A stretch of DNA of 64,000 nucleotides from Climacium dendroides (GCA_950106755.1 OX467090.1:14135489-14199488); one strand, 5' to 3'. Positions 1 through 12,569 are shown, counted from the first letter of the stretch. The notes: a model not told the origin generated them from the sequence alone. A program made the numbers and translations.

Positions 1-1861
1 CTCTCTCTTGCGACCCACATCGCTAGTGACAAAGCAAGCAAACCCAAAATCAAGGAATCGGACTCCTGCTCGTCCCCCATTTGCAACCAAGATATTGCTA
101 GGCCGGATGTCACCGTGAAGAATTCCACACTGATGCACAACAGCAAGAGCATCAAAAATCTCCTCCACCACTGCTTGGGACAAAGGTCCTGCATACCCAA
201 ATACATCACAAACAATAAGCAAATGCCCTCTTGAGCAATAACCAAGCAACACACCATAAGCAATAAGCAAGCATAACTAAGAAGCAACACACAAAAGGCA
301 AGGTTAGTAACATACCCATTCCAATTTCATGACCCATAATTTCCTCCGTGGCGATGTATACGATTGATCCTCCACTAGTAGTCCCGTATGAAACTAGCTG
401 AGGTACATACTTTCTCCAAACCTCCTTCAACATGTGATAGGCCTCAACCTCTGTCAAGAGAGCCTGAACAAACAACAAAATTTACATAAGCGGAACAAAT
501 ACATCTACAAGTTTCATAGTCATGTATTTCATCAGAATAGAAATGGTTCACAAAGAATCTCCCCTTAGCACGATTTGAACCAATAGGCGCCAACTTAACA
601 ACAACACTTTGACCCTCGTAAGTGCCTCGCACAATTTTGCCACTCCATCCGGTAGCAAAGTGATGCCGTGCCAAATGCAGAAGTTCAGCAGGAGTCTCAG
701 GCAAGGCCAAACCCTGGCTCTTGCAAAAGAACATAGTGGAAATTGTATAGTAAGATAATGACAGTAACTTGGTACAAGAATAACTCACCAAGCCACGTCA
801 TAGGCAATACTTACTAAATGCAGATCCTCAAACAACAAATCAAAAAAGCACAAACAAAATTTATACAAACAGTAATGGACTTACCGAGTCCGCATACCCT
901 TTCGTGGCCCTATACCAATTTCTGCTTTCCGCTTTCCAGTTAAATTTCCTGGAGCAGTGGCCGGTGCATTCACTTTGCCAACTATACAAACACAAACTCG
1001 TTAATATTGTCAAAAAAACAAAATCGTTAATAATGTGAAAAAAACAAAAAAAACAAATGAAATCATAGTAAAAGCGAATGACAAACTCATACCTGCCCTC
1101 TTGAAAGGCACCGGTTCATTGAATGATTTCTGCAAGATGTATGCAAGAGTGGCAAGGAAGTTCGGGTCTGTCCTCGGAATGCCATCAGATATGAAGAACG
1201 TATCACCCTCACCACCACCACGATAGGCAACATATGTAAGGTCAAAAGACGAAAGAATCCCATAGGCTAAATCCAGGCCGACCATGTAGCCATAGAGCTG
1301 GTGGACAGCGTGAAGATGTTCTGGGGGCTCAGGACCGCTAAGCCCACCAACATCGCACAAACTAGGTATTCCCGAATTGGCAGTCCTCCTGAACACGGCA
1401 GGCCGCTTCATTTCTACGACCAGGGAATCTTTTCCATTAACAGCCACAACCATATCAGCTCTCTGTCGAGAAGAAGATGCCAACATAGCCGCCTGCTCGT
1501 CCGCTCCTACATCAGACTCCAGGGAACTCGGCACTGACACTTCATCAAGTAACGAGAAGTTCTGTCCAAGAGCCCTTTCCAAGCAATCAAGCACAGTTTG
1601 AAAAACATGTGATGCAGAGCGCTCACTGGGCGTACGTAACGTCAGGGGGGCCAATGGTTGCAGATGACGAGTAGAGTCATCGCACTGCTGAAGATAATCG
1701 CGGACAGAGTCATCAAGGTCCACCCAACGAGTCAAAAATAACGACCGCCGAGGAGGAACTCTACGGCTGGGAGTACCACCAAAATCGGAAACACTAAGAA
1801 CGGGAATTCGCTGCTGAAGTCAGTTTCTCAGTGTCATGAGACTCGCGCCAGGCCCAGACAT
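1..1861 (-). CDS. PD-(D/E)xK nuclease-like plus protein kinase fusion, partial, with in-frame stop
   Basis: The gene runs leftwards off the window. Inferred exons on the minus strand are 1861-1093, 981-885, 717-552, 463-316 and 188-<1, with consistent phases. Exon 1 carries a restriction-endonuclease-like core at about codons 136-152 (Asp in ADMVVAV, then the pair in VVEMKRP), which fits the D...ExK metal site of the PD-(D/E)xK fold. Exon 2 is a short Gly/Lys-rich linker. Exons 3-5 form a protein kinase: Gly-rich loop GWSGKIVRG, ATP-binding Lys in VVVKLAP, a helix C-like segment (LLTEVEAYHML), catalytic loop HGDIRPSNIL and DFG in FLDFGFA. All three kinase catalytic motifs are intact up to the edge. 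An ATG at 1861 is followed in frame by TGA at 1822-1820 (codon 14), so the copy may be a pseudogene. Alternatively the TGA lies in an intron, because an acceptor-like TTCAG follows it. Nuclease-kinase fusions are known among eukaryotic Crinkler-type proteins. That assignment is an inference. Confidence 0.72.
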
Positions 1862-2560
1862 CTAAGATACAGCAACCAAAAAAAATTCTAATTAGAACTG
1901 AATTCCGAGGACGGCCAAAAGCCCAGCAGCACTTCGACACAAGGTGATGCACACAATCTCTCTAAAGAAAGAAATATCAACACCTCGACAATCAAAATTA
2001 ACAGACCCGAAGAACCTTGACCACCGCCAAGCAAACCCTGAGGACCGGCGACCAGACCCTAAGCACCAGCCAGGGAACCTTCAGCAGCGAATCCAACAAA
2101 CTACAACCTAACAACAGAATCGGAGCAAGCAACAAGAACTCACAATTCAAGGTCTACAATCATCTGTACAAGGACGGGAAGGCTATCACGCCAACAAGAT
2201 CATTCCTCTACTCGATCTCACCACGCAGCTTCACACGCACCTTCAACTTGAGAAGATCGCTACTAAACTCCAAGAACGTGCTTCCCGGATCGCTGCTTTA
2301 CTCCAAGAACGGATCGTCAAATTGTGCTTCCCGATTCTTGATTCCCGATTTCCGACGACCACAAAGTACCCGGGGCACAAGTGCATGAAACGTAGCTTCA
2401 ACGTGCTTCCCGGATCGTTGGTTCCCGAATCTCAAATGTGCTTCCCGATTCCTGATTCCCTACTGCCGACGAAATGCACTACTCCTGAGGCAGACGACGA
2501 CCACAAAGAACCAGCACCAGGAGCAACGCAGAAGACAAGCGCATGAAAACAGGCAATCTC
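1862..2560 (-). promoter_or_regulatory. Probable leader/promoter of the nuclease-kinase gene, with degenerate repeats
   Basis: This tract upstream of the minus-strand gene is richer in G and C than the desert to its right. It contains repeated motifs, read on the plus strand as GTGCTTCCCGGATCG and GTGCTTCCCGATTC, at about 2278, 2325, 2402 and 2440. They form a degenerate tandem duplication of roughly 120 bp. The plus-strand reading frames here have repeat-driven composition and I do not believe they are genes. No clear TATA box was identified. The role as a leader is inferred from position only. Confidence 0.35.
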
Positions 2561-3372
2561 GCTGCGACTCAAAATGGATTTCTAGGAATTCTACCGCCTA
2601 CAAAATCGGGAGTGATGGCCGCCGAACCTGGACACCCCGAACCTGGCCATAGATTCCATCTTATTCTTAACGCATTAAGGACTGGTCGACCACTTATGGC
2701 ATTTGTTTGAGTACCTCATGTAAGGTTAAATACATTAATGTTTTTGTTTTGTTGAAACACATGGACAATTTCCATTGATATATGAAAACAGTACCTCTCC
2801 AAGATTTTCATGTCATATATGTAGTGTGACAGTGTGTGTTCTTTTGAAAATACTGCTGGGTTTTTCAATTATTGGCCATCAAATCACAGAATTTTCAATG
2901 TATTCATTCAGTTATGTTTTTCCTTCCTATTCCATGAGACTGTGATGGGTAAAAGCTTAATTAGTTTCTGTAAAATCATCTGACCCCAAGTGCTGACAGA
3001 AGCTAGTCAAAGAGAATCTGAAACATTTTGTGCAAAAGCAAACTAAAGCTCTCAACCCATTCAAAAGTCGAACTGAAAGATGTGATGAGAGAGACAAATT
3101 AATTTCATTGTGAACCATATTGTCTCTTGCTTTCAATAGCAATGCAAGTGATCAGTGTTCACCAACTCTTTTCGTCCATGTATTGTTGATGTATTAAGAG
3201 TCCATCATTGTTGGTTGGAAGGTTGGTACAAGCAAGCTTCTTAGTCTTAATGAGCAAACAATGCTAAAAGCATGGACACTTTACACCTGGTGGCTAGGCA
3301 AGGGTTGCTATTATGTGAGCCTGTGAGCATGTGAGCCTGTGAGCATGTGAGCCTATGAGCCTTAAAGAGTAT
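2561..3372. other. Intergenic, no gene seen
   Basis: This is AT-rich sequence with no coding signal. A short run at about 3315-3361 repeats GTGAGCCTGTGAGCAT about three times, just outside the left end of the CACTA-like element. Confidence 0.5.
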
Positions 3373-5067
3373 GACTACAACAAAACCGGTGTTTTATGAT
3401 TACAAAATATGAGTGCAATGAGTCATAAAATCAAAAAATATGATTCACGTAGAAAACACTATACATGATTCATAACATGACTAGGTTTAGTCATTACTGA
3501 CAAGTGACTTCGGACATGAGTCATATTGGCAATCATATGGGTTGGGGGTATAATCAACCATATTTTGCCAATGTAGCATATACGTTGACTATCCTTGAGG
3601 GCTTGAATTTTTCTTCAACTACCCGGGCAAAGGAAAAAAATCCTATGTGGCATATGACTCCATATAGTCATATTTTTTATTGACGTGGAATATGAATGAG
3701 GTGAGTCATATTTTGGCTAACATGGCATATGACTTTGTGTAGTCATGTTTTTTGTTGATGTGGACTATTACTCTTGTAAGTCATATTTTCTACTACATAT
3801 ATACTAGAAAATGACTCTCTTGAATCATATTTTTGGATAATGTGAAATATGACTCTCATGAGTCATATTCTTTCCAAAAGTAAAATATGACTCTTATAAG
3901 TCATATTTTTGGTTGGCGTGGTAGTTCATATGGATGTCATTGGTGATTTTATGGCTAAATGCAATGATGTTTTGGAAGGTGCAAAGTCACATTCTGGTGC
4001 ACATAACTATAAGCATTATATGACTATAACTAGTTATAGTTTGGCCAATATATATTATGAAATATAACTTAAAGAAGTAATATTTTGGATAATTGAGAGC
4101 CACATTTCTTAAATTTGTATGTGTGGTTTGTGACTAAGGTGACTGAGGTTCAAAATAACTTCAATTACAAACAACAATCATATTTTTCATGCATTTTAAA
4201 TGAACATGATATGTTGTAATCATACATCAAAATGATTTTTAAAAATGAGAGGTTGGCTTTAGTGAATGTACAACAAAGGTCAACCTTCAAAAGCTTACAA
4301 CAACAATAAATATGTAGCACAAGTTTAAGGTAGGAAGAATAACAATGGTGATAAAAGGAACAAGAAGAAAAAAATGACAAGTGCTAACATATAATAACAA
4401 TAGTTAAAATGAAAATAAGAAACAACAAGAAGAAACAATAAGGAACAACAATTAAAAGACAACAAAAAGAAAGTTAGAGCTAAAGTATAAGAAAAAGAAA
4501 GAAACATTAATTTCAAGAGCAATAAGAAGCAAGAGTTAGAGCATGAACTAAAGCAACAAAAGGCAACAACTAAAAAAAAATTTAAAAGAAAAAAAAGTAA
4601 GAGATAAAAATAACAAAGGGCAAAGAAGAAGGGCCAAAAGAAGTAGCAACTAAGGTTTCAAAACCCTATAAAAGTGGTGACTAGATTTCAAAATCCTAAA
4701 AAAAAAGGTGGCTAGGATTTTAAAATCCTAAATAATAACTTATCCATATTTAGTTGGATTGCCTATATTTTTGAAGGGCTACCCTCCAAAAATGTCACTA
4801 TCACAAAAATATAATTAGCAATATGACTACGTTTTCCAAATATGTTCCCTACACTTTTCTATAAAGTATTTTGATGTTCCCAATGAGTGTATAATATACA
4901 CCCGTAAAGTACAAAGGTCCAAAAATGACTAATAGTCATATTTTGCAATCATATTTCTCCCCAAGGTGTTGGCCTCCAAGAACATGATTACTCGTATGAC
5001 TGTGAGCAGTCGCTAGTCATCTTCAATCATATTTTTGCAGTCCTAAAATACCCGTTTTCTTGTAGTG
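3373..5067. mobile_element. Non-autonomous CACTA-type (EnSpm-like) DNA transposon
   Basis: The left end reads GACTACAACAAAACCGG. The right end, on the reverse strand, reads CACTACAAGAAAACGGG, which matches the terminal inverted repeat typical of plant CACTA elements with a few mismatches on the left. About 500 bp inside the left end the motif ATGACTC...GAGTCATATTTT recurs many times in both orientations (about 3400-3930). Scattered copies lie near the right end (about 4920-5040). This resembles the subterminal repeat arrays of CACTA elements. The middle (4150-4700) is purine-rich and has no transposase. The flanks TAT and TGT are an imperfect 3-bp target duplication. Length is about 1.7 kb. 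Confidence 0.72.
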
Positions 5068-7970
5068 TGTACACCTGTATTATAGATGTTTATATTATAG
5101 AAACCTTCTATGATTATAATGCAACTATAATATAGATACCTATATTATAGATGTTTACATTATAAACACTTTGAATGGTTGTAGTATCTTTTTCTATTTA
5201 TGCTCAAAGTTGACATGCTTGCTTGTACATGCTCATATACTAGCACCGTTGGTAGACATGCCATCATTCATTAATTGGATGACTATATTCATGATTGGTT
5301 TGTTCAATAGAAAAGCTTGAAGCCTGCTCATAGGATACTTCTGACCTTTGGTGTTTATATCCCCTTAGCACTCCAAACCCTCATTAATGTCTATTCATCA
5401 CCTTTTAATTTATATTTTTTTAATCCCTAATTCAATTTTAACACTTTACCATCTAACATTTTACCATGCCATATTGCCTCTAATCATGTAAATTTTCTAA
5501 TATCTCTATTATTAACATTAAATTAATTCTAATTTATAATTATAAATAGTAAGTTAGCTTTAAGCTAAACCAAGGATGATTTAGAAGGTTTACAATTGTT
5601 ACTGAGATTCAAATAAATCCATATATTTATTTAAACCAAAATAGGAATCCAATTCCACTTCTAAATTTTTAGATTTTTTAATAGAATATAAATAAAGAAA
5701 ATCAAATAAAGTCTCCTTCATGTACTTATTTTGGAAATATCATGCTTATCACATATCTCTAGCAAAAATGATGCAAAAATAGTTTTTTCTTTAAAGATAT
5801 TAGGATTTTACATTCAAACCTTGAACAATTTTTATATGTTCTTTTGTATAATTTTAGGATAGTCTGTTGTATAATCTTTTTTGATGAAATTTTTTAACTC
5901 ATAAAGGACCAAGTGTTTGTTCAACCTGTATTTTAAAAATTGGGTAGGCTTATACAAAATCAAATTTTAACAAATCTTTTCAAATTTTGACACAATGTAG
6001 AAATTATTTTATGAGAATTTAATAAAATATGATTCGATGTCTAGATCAAAAGTTATGCTCCTCCAAAAAAATCCAAGCAATTTGGGCAATTTTAGCATCT
6101 TTTGCTAAATTCCTTGTCTACTTATAAAATTTGGCATGTGTTGAAGAAGGATAATTATCGAATTGGAAATTACCCTATTAATATAATAAGTTCATTCCAA
6201 GGGAGAGCGTCAAGTAGGAAATCAATGCTAATGGGACTAATACCTAAAATAAGTAATACAATCCCAAAATAGAAGACTAATCCAATTTGGAAAATCAATA
6301 ATCACTCAATCTACAACAACATTGCATATATACCAACTTGGCTCATAGATGAAACTTCTAGACTTAGCAAATAAAATCAATCAACCAAGTACACATACAT
6401 ACGCTCAAACACCATCACATATAAAAATATATTTTGCATTAACTCCGATTTCGTGACAAATCACCATTACAACTTATAATTTCATTTATAACATCACCAT
6501 TTATCTCAATTTCTCACATCTAACATTTAGATTCTCTTTGATTTAGAACACCCCATTCTTATCACTCCATAACTCCAATTAGGATTCAAAATAACTTCAA
6601 AGCTTCAATTGAGTATAAATCACCTTCCAACTTCCAGCACATTCTCCAATTTGATCACACCCTTGTGTAACTCACAATCTTTACATCTTCCTCTCTTTCC
6701 AACTAGGACACACACAAAACTCATCACTCAATCACACAAAGATACCAAGCAACCAACTTGGAAACATACATCAAAACAATCAAATATAAACATCACAAAT
6801 TGGCTGGGACACGACTGGACTTTCACTCAACAAACAGTAAAAGAAAATGAGAGAAAACACAACCCAAATAGGAAACACTAAGGCGGTTACCAAATTGGAA
6901 AAGACAACCTAACCACTTGCAAACCACCTAATTGGAACCGCAAATTCAACCACACATACATCCCCCCAAATCCATCCAACTTCCTTAATCCAAATTGCAT
7001 ACCAACTAGGCCACCTCACCTAGCCACTTGGCCAAGATGTCACCTCATCCTAATAAGCTTGCTTCAAAAGAATACTGAAAAAGCACTCCCACATTGATAA
7101 AAGCACACCCAAAATCACCAAATTAAGACACAAACAACCAAACAACTTGACAAAAGCAAACCAAATACATGCCAAACAAGCAACAAAATCACAAAAATAA
7201 TTCCAAATAGTATATTTACAGCATGTATGTAATCAAAATCATATATTACTACATATGTAATCGTTAAAGATCTACTACATTTAGCACAAAATCTCATTCC
7301 AAAAAGAGTCAAATCTTACTACCCCTATTGCTCAAATTTGAAAAAAAAAAACATTTTCATCTAACTCCAAATGCTATTATCTTGAAATCTATGATTTCAA
7401 AGTTCTTGAAACTTTTCCAACACATTTTTAGTAGTATAGTACACGTTGAAGTTTTATAAAAAAAAATAATTTTTAATTTTGGTCTATGCACTACAAAGTG
7501 GCAATTAGATCCTTACTTAATAAAGTAAAAATGCTATTATTTTTACGTCTATTTTTCATAATTCTACAAGAAATAAGAAATCATTTCTTAGTATTCACAA
7601 GTTCCAAACTTCCAACATGCTAACAAGGTATTTCAATGAGTACAAGAATTTGAATAGTGAAAGACTTCATTAAACTAATTTGAATGAAGTTTAGATGAAT
7701 GTGGTGTAATTGTTTTAAACATTTGGATAAATTTTGGATGAAAGTTATATGAATGTAGATGAAAATTGAATTACAATTACACTATTTGAAATGATTGAAA
7801 ATAGTGTAGATCACATTTCATTGATTTTGTAAACTTTCATAATCAATGAACCATGAAATTAAATTATTTGCATAGTTTTATCAAATTGTTGCAAGTTTGT
7901 ATTACTATGGCCGAGCACATGAATTGAACCAAATTTTACAATATTGAGGATTCAAATATTTTAAACCTTA
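5068..7970. other. Intergenic AT-rich stretch, no gene seen
   Basis: The sequence is low-complexity and AT-rich, with a C-rich run of CA-type words at about 6400-7100. The short reading frames here (for example 6609-6881 and 7115-7312) have biased composition and no recognisable domain. I see no transposon ends. Confidence 0.5.
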
Positions 7971-8885
7971 AAGGACCATTGTGTTTAAAGGCCCAAAATT
8001 GCTTCAAAATACTTGTCTCCAAAGCAAGGTCAAAATCTTCATCAATATTTTATTTTTTTAAAAACAATTGTAGGATCCTTTGGTTAACTTATTCAAGTAC
8101 ATTGTCCCAAAATTTTAAAGTATATACTCCCATTGATTGCAAGTTCAATGTGCCTAAACTTCAAAATGTAGGCTTTTCTAAGCTTTTAAAAAAATGAAGT
8201 TTTGTCTTTCAACATTTTTAGGAAAAAACATGTATGTTTTACAACTTGTGCATTTTAGTCAATAAGTTGAAAAATGGGTTAAAAATACAAATTAAAAATT
8301 TTAACCAAAAAAACTTTCATATTCATTTCTAAAAAAATTGTGAAATGGAAGGTATTATTGAATCAAATATATAACCAATATGCTAATAACTTTTGGAATA
8401 ATTTCAAAACTATTAATTCTAATGGCAAGAATGTTCTAGTGAACACTTAATATTCTTTATTTTTATTTTTATTTAAAAAAATTCAAAATTAAGAGCAAAA
8501 GACAACTTCATATGTTTTTTCTACCTTCATTGCCCACAAAATAAAACTTCTCATAACTTTTACCTTGTTATTTGAAACTCAATGGTTCATTTTTTTAGTA
8601 GTTATTTGTCCATACAATTCCAAAAAAATAATTATTAATTTTTAGTATATATATTTTTTTCTGCCTAGTTTGACATTGAAAATTTTAAAATCCTTATAAC
8701 TTTTGCAATATTTATTGGAATGACATGAATTAAAGCTTCACACATAGATTATGATGAGAAGCATCCATTTCAAAAAAATTTATGCATTCATTCCAAATTA
8801 TGAAGTTAATAGAGCCTATCCAAGTTTTCAAAAAGCCCAAAGTGGGTTCCTTGGTCCTTTAAGCGCCAACCCCTAAATTTTTAAG
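7971..8885. repeat. Decayed dispersed repeat, copy 1 of about 900 bp
   Basis: This copy shares long stretches with 14290-15180 and 26150-26660. Examples are the segment around CAAAATACTTGTCTCCAAAG at about 8010 and the segment around CTACCTTCATTGCCCACAAA at about 8520, each followed by similar downstream text. The edges carry CCTTAAAGGACCA on the left and TGGTCCTTTAAG on the right, which suggests short inverted termini. No coding capacity was found. Confidence 0.5.
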
Positions 8886-9947
8886 GGGTTTTTCCATCAA
8901 AAACACTCAAAACTGCCATTTCTATTAAAAGAAGAACTATAAAAAAATTGAATTTATGTACATTTGATTTTAAGATCTTTGACTAAACTAGCATGCAAAT
9001 GCATAGAATAAATTTTAGAAACTTTGACCCCATAGATAGCAAGATATTTATGTTTAAAGAGAACAAAATGGATTTTTTGCACTATTAATACCTAACTAGA
9101 TTATAAGATTTTGAATCTTTTTAGTTTAAATTTTCTCTACCATATATTTTAATTTTAAAATTTGTGATGTTGACGACTTGAGTTGAAAGTCTAGGAAAAA
9201 AATTCAAAAAAAACTTGGATTTTTATTCTTAAAAAAAATATTAAATAGAAATAGGTACAAGATAAAAGGAAAAACTAATTTGATAATAGCTCTAAATTGG
9301 AATTGAAATATAGTAATTCTATTGGTAAAAGTTTTCTAGTAGACAAACTAAACCCTGTGGAACTTTTTTTTTAAATTGTGAAAACTAAGTTCATAAACAA
9401 ATCCAATACATTATTTTTTCAAGAAAGATGTCATGATTGCTACCAAAATAAGAATCTCTATAATTTTTATATACATAATTCAAATGAAATGAGTCAAATC
9501 TTTCCATATAGACAAAAATGTAATCCATAAAAAATAATTTTTTATGGATGATTATTTCAAGTTCTTGTAGGGATTTTTAGCTTAGAGTGTCTTAACTATT
9601 ACTCCCAAGCACCAATTGAAATATATATTATATGCATAGAAAGCTAATATGTTTTTCTATCTTAATAAAAAGTTTTTAAAATTCAAGCCAAAAATTGAGA
9701 TCATAGGAACTTGTCCAAACCTTTAAGTGTTTCTTGAGGGGACAATTGGAATCATAGAGATTTATATATAAATATTTTTTTGAAAAAAATAAAAAAAATA
9801 ATACTCAAAGAATAGAGTACTCTTGTATATCTTTTTTGCAATTTTTGAGTCCTCTAGAGGTAAAAATCCAAAAGCTTGGTCAACACCCCAAACCACCCCT
9901 TCATAGATTATGGACTTAAATTAGTAAATGTATTCTTTGCAATCACT
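8886..9947. other. Intergenic AT-rich stretch, no gene seen
   Basis: Homopolymer-rich A/T sequence with stops in all frames. It may include further decay products of the same dispersed repeat, but I could not delimit them. Confidence 0.45.
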
Positions 9948-10200
9948 TCCAAGATAGACACCACCCAAACCGCACTTTAGCTAAAATTGCCATCATAAGC
10001 CTATACATACCTTCAAAATCAATATGAACCTATGTTGAAGAAACGATTTTAAAACATCCACTAAGAAAAACCTTTGGTTTTTTATAACTTTTACATAAAA
10101 TATCCAAACATCATGATCTTTGGTGCATTAGGACCTCCTTTCATTAGGAAAAAATTGAACTTACAAAGAAGCCTTGAGTTTTCTTACTAATTTTTATATT
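9948..10200. mobile_element. Highly diverged relic of the AGGTAGGTACACCC MITE
   Basis: The segment keeps the order of words seen in the copies at 11369 and 12028: a GACACCACCCAAA start, an ACCTATGTTGAAGAAACG block, then TCCAAACATCATGATCTTTG and CCTCCTTTCATTAGG. The terminal repeats are no longer clean. It is interpreted as an old copy. Confidence 0.45.
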
Positions 10201-10280
10201 AATTGAATAAATATGAAGGTGGCCACATCCTCATTAGGACCACCACTTGGCGTGTGCTCCATTCTTCGTGATGGAACCAT

Positions 10281-10490
10281 CATGAGATTTATAAAATCAT
10301 GGAGATGGATTGGGTAATGATGATAAATTTTTGAATTTATTGTGCAATTCATAGCCCAATTAGTGAGATGAAAAGGCTTTTCCCACCTAAATTTATAAGA
10401 TCTTGGAGATGAATTGGATAATGATGATGAATTTTTGAATTCATCATGCAATTCTTGGCCCAATTAGTGAGTTGAGAAGGCTCTTTCCAC
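10281..10490. repeat. Two tandem copies of about 104 bp
   Basis: Copy 1 (10281-10388) and copy 2 (10389-10490) share the words GGAGATGGATTGGGTAATGA, GCCCAATTAGTGAGATG and AAGGCTTTTCCCACC, with scattered substitutions. An 89-codon minus-strand frame spans it only because of the duplication. It is not regarded as a gene. Confidence 0.65.
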
Positions 10491-11368
10491 CAAAGCTTTT
10501 GCATTACAAAGCGGCCTTCAATTTTTTCCTAATGCACTAATCAACAAGACAACATTAATCCCTAAAGGTAAAAACTACACTTTTTTGACAACATAGTGAT
10601 TTGGAGGAGCTTACTACAAGTTAAATTTTTATTCTTTTTTTGTTGAAACTTTTACACAACAGGTACTCTAAGGAGTAGCTTCAAGGCACAACAATTTTCA
10701 TAACTTTTGATTACATGGTTAAAAAGTTATTGCATGATATATCATATTCATTACTTGGCACAAGTAGCCTAGGCAACTTTAAGAACTTTTTTAAGAATCA
10801 CTTTCCAAAAAAATAAAACATTAAAATTGGTTCTTTAGATTTATATGTATAAGTAAGAAGCTTTTAATCATTCCATTTTGATTAACAAGATGAAAGTTAC
10901 AAGGAGTTTTATTTTGCAGGTAGTTATGGGTTTTCAACGACTCCATACCCAAATTTGAAAAATATAAGGAATAAAAGGCCATATTCGTTATATTGAGACT
11001 TTTTGCAGTCTCATTTTTATCTTTGACTCAAAGATAAACCGCTTTATCTTTTTATTAGTATTTTTTTATAAATAGGTAACAACACCAACTTTTAAAATTT
11101 CATTTCAAAGTCACTATTTGAGTATTATTTATTCTTGATTTCAATCATTATTTTTATAAATGAATTTATAATATTTAACATTCTGTCTCAAAATCTGCAA
11201 AAAGTCTCAATATTACAAATACGGCCTTAATAACAAATACATAAAATTATAACGAAAATTGACATTGGGAGGGTGATATGACTTCTAATGAACCGATGAC
11301 CCCTAACATGCCACCATTCATTTTTCACCCATCTCTAGTTTTTGTTTTTGTTTTTCTCATTTTCAATA

Positions 11369-11640
11369 AGGTAGGTACCTCCAAATGTGCCACTGACCTC
11401 GAACCGCCATCTATATTGTATGTACATCTCCAAAACCAGTTCTGTACCTATGTGGAAGAAACGCTTTCAGAACCAAACTTTGTTCCTTAATAACTTTTGC
11501 ATACAGTATCCAAATGCCACGCTCTATGGTGCGTTGAAACCTCCTTTCACTTGCCAATAAGAACATATGAAAATTTGGCTAGTCTAATAATAGAAAATAG
11601 GCTTAGTAGCAAAAAGTGGCGGTTTTGGGTGTACCTACCT
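11369..11640. mobile_element. MITE, family AGGTAGGTAC(A)CCC, copy 1
   Basis: The left end AGGTAGGTACCTCCAAATG and right end TTTGGGTGTACCTACCT are inverted repeats. TA lies directly outside each end (ATA|AGG and CCT|TAG), which fits a TA target duplication as in Tc1/mariner-type MITEs. The 272-bp body aligns along its whole length with 12028-12308 and more weakly with 19027-19295. It has no coding content. Confidence 0.75.
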
Positions 11641-12027
11641 TAGTGGCTCCGCTACTTTTGAGCTTTTCAACCATAATTATTGTGGTGGTCATTTCTTTAA
11701 ACTTTGTAATAGACCAGCACTTTGTAGTAGACCAGCATCATCAGTTCATTCAAAAGAAAAAAGAAAACTTGCACTCACTGTTCCATTCCAAAGAAAAAGA
11801 ATGTGATGACATCATGCGTTTGCAACAAAGGAGCATCCACACAGTCAAAAAGTGAATGCTTGGTCCTGAGGAGTCAGTGAGTGTAAGACAGTGTAAATAA
11901 ATTTAAAAAAACAAACAAACTAGTGTCATAAAGTTGGCAAAAGTGCTTGTCGCAGAACCATCGAAATTGGGAGATTGTCAAATAAGAACACAAGCATCCT
12001 GAAGGAAAGGAAAGGAAAGGAAGAGTA

Positions 12028-12308
12028 AGGTAGGTACACCCAAATGTACCAAACTGACTTTAATCCGCCATCTATACCGTATGTACATCTCCAAAATCAG
12101 TTCCGTACCTATGTGGAAGAAACGCTTTCAGAACCCAAACTTTGTTCCTCGATAACTTCTGCATACAACAACATCCAAATGCCACGTTTCTCTCGTGCGT
12201 TGGAACCTCCTTTCACTTGCCCACAAGGACATAATGAAAATTTGACCAGTCTAATAATAGAAAATAGGCTTCCGTAGCAAAAAGTGGCAGTTTGGGGTGT
12301 ACCTACCT
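12028..12308. mobile_element. MITE, family AGGTAGGTACACCC, copy 2
   Basis: Ends are AGGTAGGTACACCCAAATG and GTTTGGGGTGTACCTACCT, flanked by GTA and TAA. The body is nearly collinear with the copy at 11369, and the two copies lie about 400 bp apart in the same orientation. A short GGAAA microsatellite abuts the left end at about 12005-12024. Confidence 0.78.
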
Positions 12309-12530
12309 TAACTGGTAACGTCCACCTGATCCAAGTCATCGCGAGCTTCAAGTCCCCGGCCGTGTTGGCGGGCTTCTAGAGTTTGCAAAGTCAAAATTGG
12401 TTGCACGGCCCTAAAACTCCAAGCTTGGCAAGACCCTATTCCATGCGAAGGGAAGGGAAGGGAAGCGAGGAGGAAACGGTACGTGGTGATGCAACTCCAT
12501 GACCAGCGCTTTTAATTTGAGCGATTTTTT
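12309..12530. other. Short GC-richer island, unidentified
   Basis: Immediately after the MITE, the sequence becomes clearly richer in G and C for about 200 bp, with motifs such as CCCCGGCCGTGTTGGCGGGC. This contrasts with the AT-rich surroundings. No reading frame with a recognisable protein was seen. It could be a gene remnant or a captured fragment. Confidence 0.3.
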
Positions 12531-12569
12531 TTTCTTGAAAAAGAGATGATTTCAGGGAATTTGGGCGAA

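Noticed and set aside
2017..2388. 123-codon plus-strand frame upstream of the nuclease-kinase gene
   Set aside because: Composition is driven by degenerate repeats, it is antisense to a probable leader, and no domain is visible.
4165..4522. Two minus-strand Cys/Leu/Phe-rich frames
   Set aside because: They come from the purine-rich core of the CACTA-type element and look like low-complexity translation.
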